Origin: CAYSEQ01 sp964430475
GTDB lineage: Bacteria; Patescibacteriota; Microgenomatia; UBA8517
Direction of reading: 5' to 3'
NCBI GenBank assembly: GCA_964430475.1
Contig: CAYSEQ010000003.1
Span: 48,245-112,244 of the forward strand
DNA: 64,000 nucleotides
Shown here: one piece after another, positions 62,078-64,000 of the stretch
How the letters are laid out: every line of letters begins with the position of its first letter
Numbering within the stretch: position 1 is the stretch's first letter
The notes under the pieces: generated by a model
The model's input: the letters and a program-made list of their open reading frames with translations, nothing else
What the model was told of the DNA's origin: nothing
Databases searched by the model: none
Translations under genes and position numbers: made by a program

Positions 62078-63652
62078 CTAAATAGGAAGGCGGTAGATAA
62101 CAGCCGTATCATCCTCATAAATTTCTTGCCATCCATCCATCTTGAGGATTTCGAGAAAATCAAACCTGCTTTTTCTCCAGCCAAACCTAGAAAGATAATC
62201 TTCTACTTTCTCAAAAAAATTATTTAAGGGAAAACTTCTTGGTCTACTCCACAGGACAATCTTTATATTAAATTTTTCAAATACATCTTTATAATCTACA
62301 TTTCCAGACAGGATATCATTATATGTATCGAAGGAAGACTCCAACTCATTAGGTAAGGCTGAAGAATTTCTCCAAGAAGGCATCCTCCCATCTACAAAAA
62401 CCTTTCTTTTATCAAGCTTCCAAATCAAGTATCCACCCCAGCCGTATTCAGAGAAAACCTCGCCCTCCATTTTACTCGCATTCAAAAATTCAACCGCTTT
62501 TACAGGATAGAAACCTCCTTCGAAACTTAAATACTTTGCCTCTTCAAAATCTATTAGCACCTGCAAGAATGCAACTAACAAAGAAAAAATTACGATAACC
62601 TTGTAAAAAATCTCAAATCTTTTAACGCCATACCTTTTACTTTTAGCATCAATCCAAAGAAATGACAGACCCTCATTTGAAACCCTCTGAGAAACAACAG
62701 CCCATATTGGAAGCTGCCTTCTTGAAACAATTGTTTGGAAAAGGAAAATCAAAAAAATGACCTTCTCCTCCAAAAAAAATTTATTCCTGTAAGTGATAAA
62801 AAGACCTAAAGAAAGTCCAATTAAAGATATCATTGCAAGGTTAGGCATTGTAATTACAGGCATCCATTCTGCAATCTTGAAACGAAGCCTGGTATCAAAA
62901 ATGGTAGAGAAAACCTCCCTCCAAATTCCCGAGCCGTAAGGGTTTACAAAACAAACTAAGGTTGATAAAAAGGCAAGTCCATAGTCGATTGGTTTTATTT
63001 TCCTTTCCCTTATACTTTTCAAAACAATAAAGAGCCATAAAGTAAGATTACCAAGCAAGAAACTTCCGTGAAGATTCGCCCAGATTAAGAAAAAAATAGG
63101 AAGTAAAAACTTAGTTTTCTCCCACATTTTTCTTTCTAAAAGTATGAAAATCAAAACTGAAATAAGTAGCCAACTTAAAACCTGCACCCTGATGCCAAAA
63201 AAACTAAAGAATACGGATATTAAAAGAGAAAGAGGAAAATTCAGTAAGATGCCTAAAGATTTAAATAAAGGATTATAAAACTCCTTACCTTCTAATACGA
63301 GAGGCTTAATTTTATCCAAAAGAAATTTCTTAGTAGCAAAAAAACTTATCAGAAGTGTCAAAACCACTAAAAGAGCATAAAAAAAAGCCAGCCATTTATA
63401 TCCGAGTTTGGAGTAGATAAGATAGAAGAAGAGAGATTGTAACCAAGCGTGGTCTACCCAAGGAAAACTTGACATCGTATAGCTAAAGGGGTCTGTCTTG
63501 GGAATTTCCTGGTTTAGATAAATTTCTCCTGCCTTGAGTCTCCAACCAAAATCCGGATCTATAAATATTGTCCCTTTGATCCAAAATAAAAAAAGGACGA
63601 TTATTAAAGGGAGCAAATCTTTAATTTCTAAGTTATTTTTTATAATTCCCAC
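62078..63652 (-). CDS. GT-C-like polytopic membrane protein
   Basis: 524 residues with about 10-12 membrane segments. The N-terminal loop has IDPDFGWRLKAGEIYLNQEIPKTDPFSYT followed by WVDHAWLQSLF, the pattern of bacterial GT-C-type membrane proteins (DPDFWWHL, DPFSYT, W.HEWL). The last 130 residues are extracytoplasmic. It starts with GTG at 63652. It is about 90 nt upstream of dnaG and probably in a separate transcription unit because of the dnaG promoter. Substrate unknown. Confidence 0.65.
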   Translation of the reverse strand: MGIIKNNLEIKDLLPLIIVLFLFWIKGTIFIDPDFGWRLKAGEIYLNQEIPKTDPFSYTMSSFPWVDHAWLQSLFFYLIYSKLGYKWLAFFYALLVVLTLLISFFATKKFLLDKIKPLVLEGKEFYNPLFKSLGILLNFPLSLLISVFFSFFGIRVQVLSWLLISVLIFILLERKMWEKTKFLLPIFFLIWANLHGSFLLGNLTLWLFIVLKSIRERKIKPIDYGLAFLSTLVCFVNPYGSGIWREVFSTIFDTRLRFKIAEWMPVITMPNLAMISLIGLSLGLFITYRNKFFLEEKVIFLIFLFQTIVSRRQLPIWAVVSQRVSNEGLSFLWIDAKSKRYGVKRFEIFYKVIVIFSLLVAFLQVLIDFEEAKYLSFEGGFYPVKAVEFLNASKMEGEVFSEYGWGGYLIWKLDKRKVFVDGRMPSWRNSSALPNELESSFDTYNDILSGNVDYKDVFEKFNIKIVLWSRPRSFPLNNFFEKVEDYLSRFGWRKSRFDFLEILKMDGWQEIYEDDTAVIYRLPI

Positions 63653-63913
63653 TTTAGATTAAACCTAAAAATTTCTCTCGTTAATTTTTGAAGATTATTT
63701 TACGCATATAAGGACAAAATTATAAAATATGAATAAATTAAATAAACGAATAATCCTAATCCAAAACCCCTAAAAATCAACTCCAAGGTAAGAGCGCCTT
63801 AAAAGGGCTATAAATTTTTGTTAACTAAAGGCAAAAACTCCATAACAAGGATTTTCCGAAGATTCAAATTAAAATTCATTTAAAATTTCAAAAGTAAGCT
63901 TAGGAATTACAGG

Positions 63914-64000
63914 CGGTGGGGGAGGGATTCGAACCCTCGTGGGAATTTCTTCCCGCAACGCTCTCCAGGCGTGCCGATTAGTCCTCTCTCGCACCCCACC
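63914..64000 (-). tRNA. tRNA-Ser (GGA anticodon)
   Basis: Read on the minus strand from 64000: acceptor stem GGTGGGG pairs with CCCCACC (63921-63915), the anticodon loop CTGGAGA carries GGA, and the variable arm is long (GCGGGAAGAAATTCCC), as expected for tRNA-Ser. The T-arm GAGGGTTCGAATCCCTC is canonical. 87 nt with discriminator G; only CC of the CCA end follows (next base gives T), so CCA must be added after transcription. The 5' end is the last base of the window. Confidence 0.95.

Noticed and set aside
63653..63913. Second tRNA or small RNA next to tRNA-Ser
   Set aside because: No cloverleaf or RNase P/SRP motif found; AT-rich sequence only.
1..64000. UGA recoded to glycine (as in Gracilibacteria/Absconditabacteria)
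   Set aside because: Normal genes end with TGA and no interrupted frames with internal TGA were seen in housekeeping genes. The one interrupted gene has TAA.

Overview
The window looks like part of a Candidate Phyla Radiation (Patescibacteria) genome, most likely of the Microgenomates (OP11) group. This is inferred from the sequence alone: DNA is AT-rich, genes are tightly packed, housekeeping proteins are cut down to core domains (IF-2 without its N-terminal region, NusA without C-terminal repeats, a 606-residue AlaRS, a 244-residue HrcA, ClpB without its N domain, a Lon-like ATPase without protease), and there are many GT-C-type membrane glycosyltransferases, two LCP proteins, two FemAB-like proteins, PilN/PilO and a sortase with an LPQAG-tailed candidate substrate. 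TGA is an ordinary stop codon here (for example hrcA and the uracil-DNA glycosylase), which argues against the UGA-recoding CPR lineages.

Layout. Positions 1-30556 are all on the minus strand. Read in transcription order the block contains: murJ; the heat-shock operon hrcA-grpE-dnaK; a glycan cluster (GT4 glycosyltransferase interrupted by one in-frame TAA, then a GH130-like protein); clpB-dnaJ behind a perfect CIRCE operator; then nusA-infB-(DHH-like)-rpsO-pnp, a Lon-type ATPase, a family-4-like uracil-DNA glycosylase without Fe-S cysteines, RNase J, a frameshifted pseudogene, ftsK, a RodZ-like protein, a small membrane protein, alaS, a fused PilM-like/baseplate-J-like membrane protein, a sortase and ruvX (cut by the window edge).

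Positions 30561-45984 carry rpsT, a pilus/surface cluster (pilN, pilO, three small membrane or surface proteins), three large membrane proteins of the GT-C/DUF2298 kind, a methyltransferase and HAD pair, an LCP protein, a UvrD helicase and two tandem FemAB-like genes. Positions 46042-57141 carry a UvrD-nuclease fusion, rmuC, a TrpR-like regulator, metG, a processive GT2, a Ddl-like ATP-grasp enzyme, an endonuclease III-like glycosylase and a second LCP protein. Positions 57258-64000 carry an RRM protein behind a long RNA hairpin, a GT87-like protein, rpoD, dnaG, another GT-C-like protein and tRNA-Ser(GGA).

Together the window joins central information processing (transcription, translation initiation, RNA decay, chaperones, replication priming) with an unusually large share of cell-surface construction genes. 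The most notable observations are the in-frame TAA that splits one GT4/(alpha/alpha)6 gene, the decayed frameshifted gene before ftsK, the Fe-S-free UDG, the PilM/baseplate-J fusion next to a sortase, two CIRCE sites placed differently, conserved hairpins before pnp and the RRM gene, and a recurring TATAAT box 8-10 nt upstream of start codons that suggests leaderless mRNAs.
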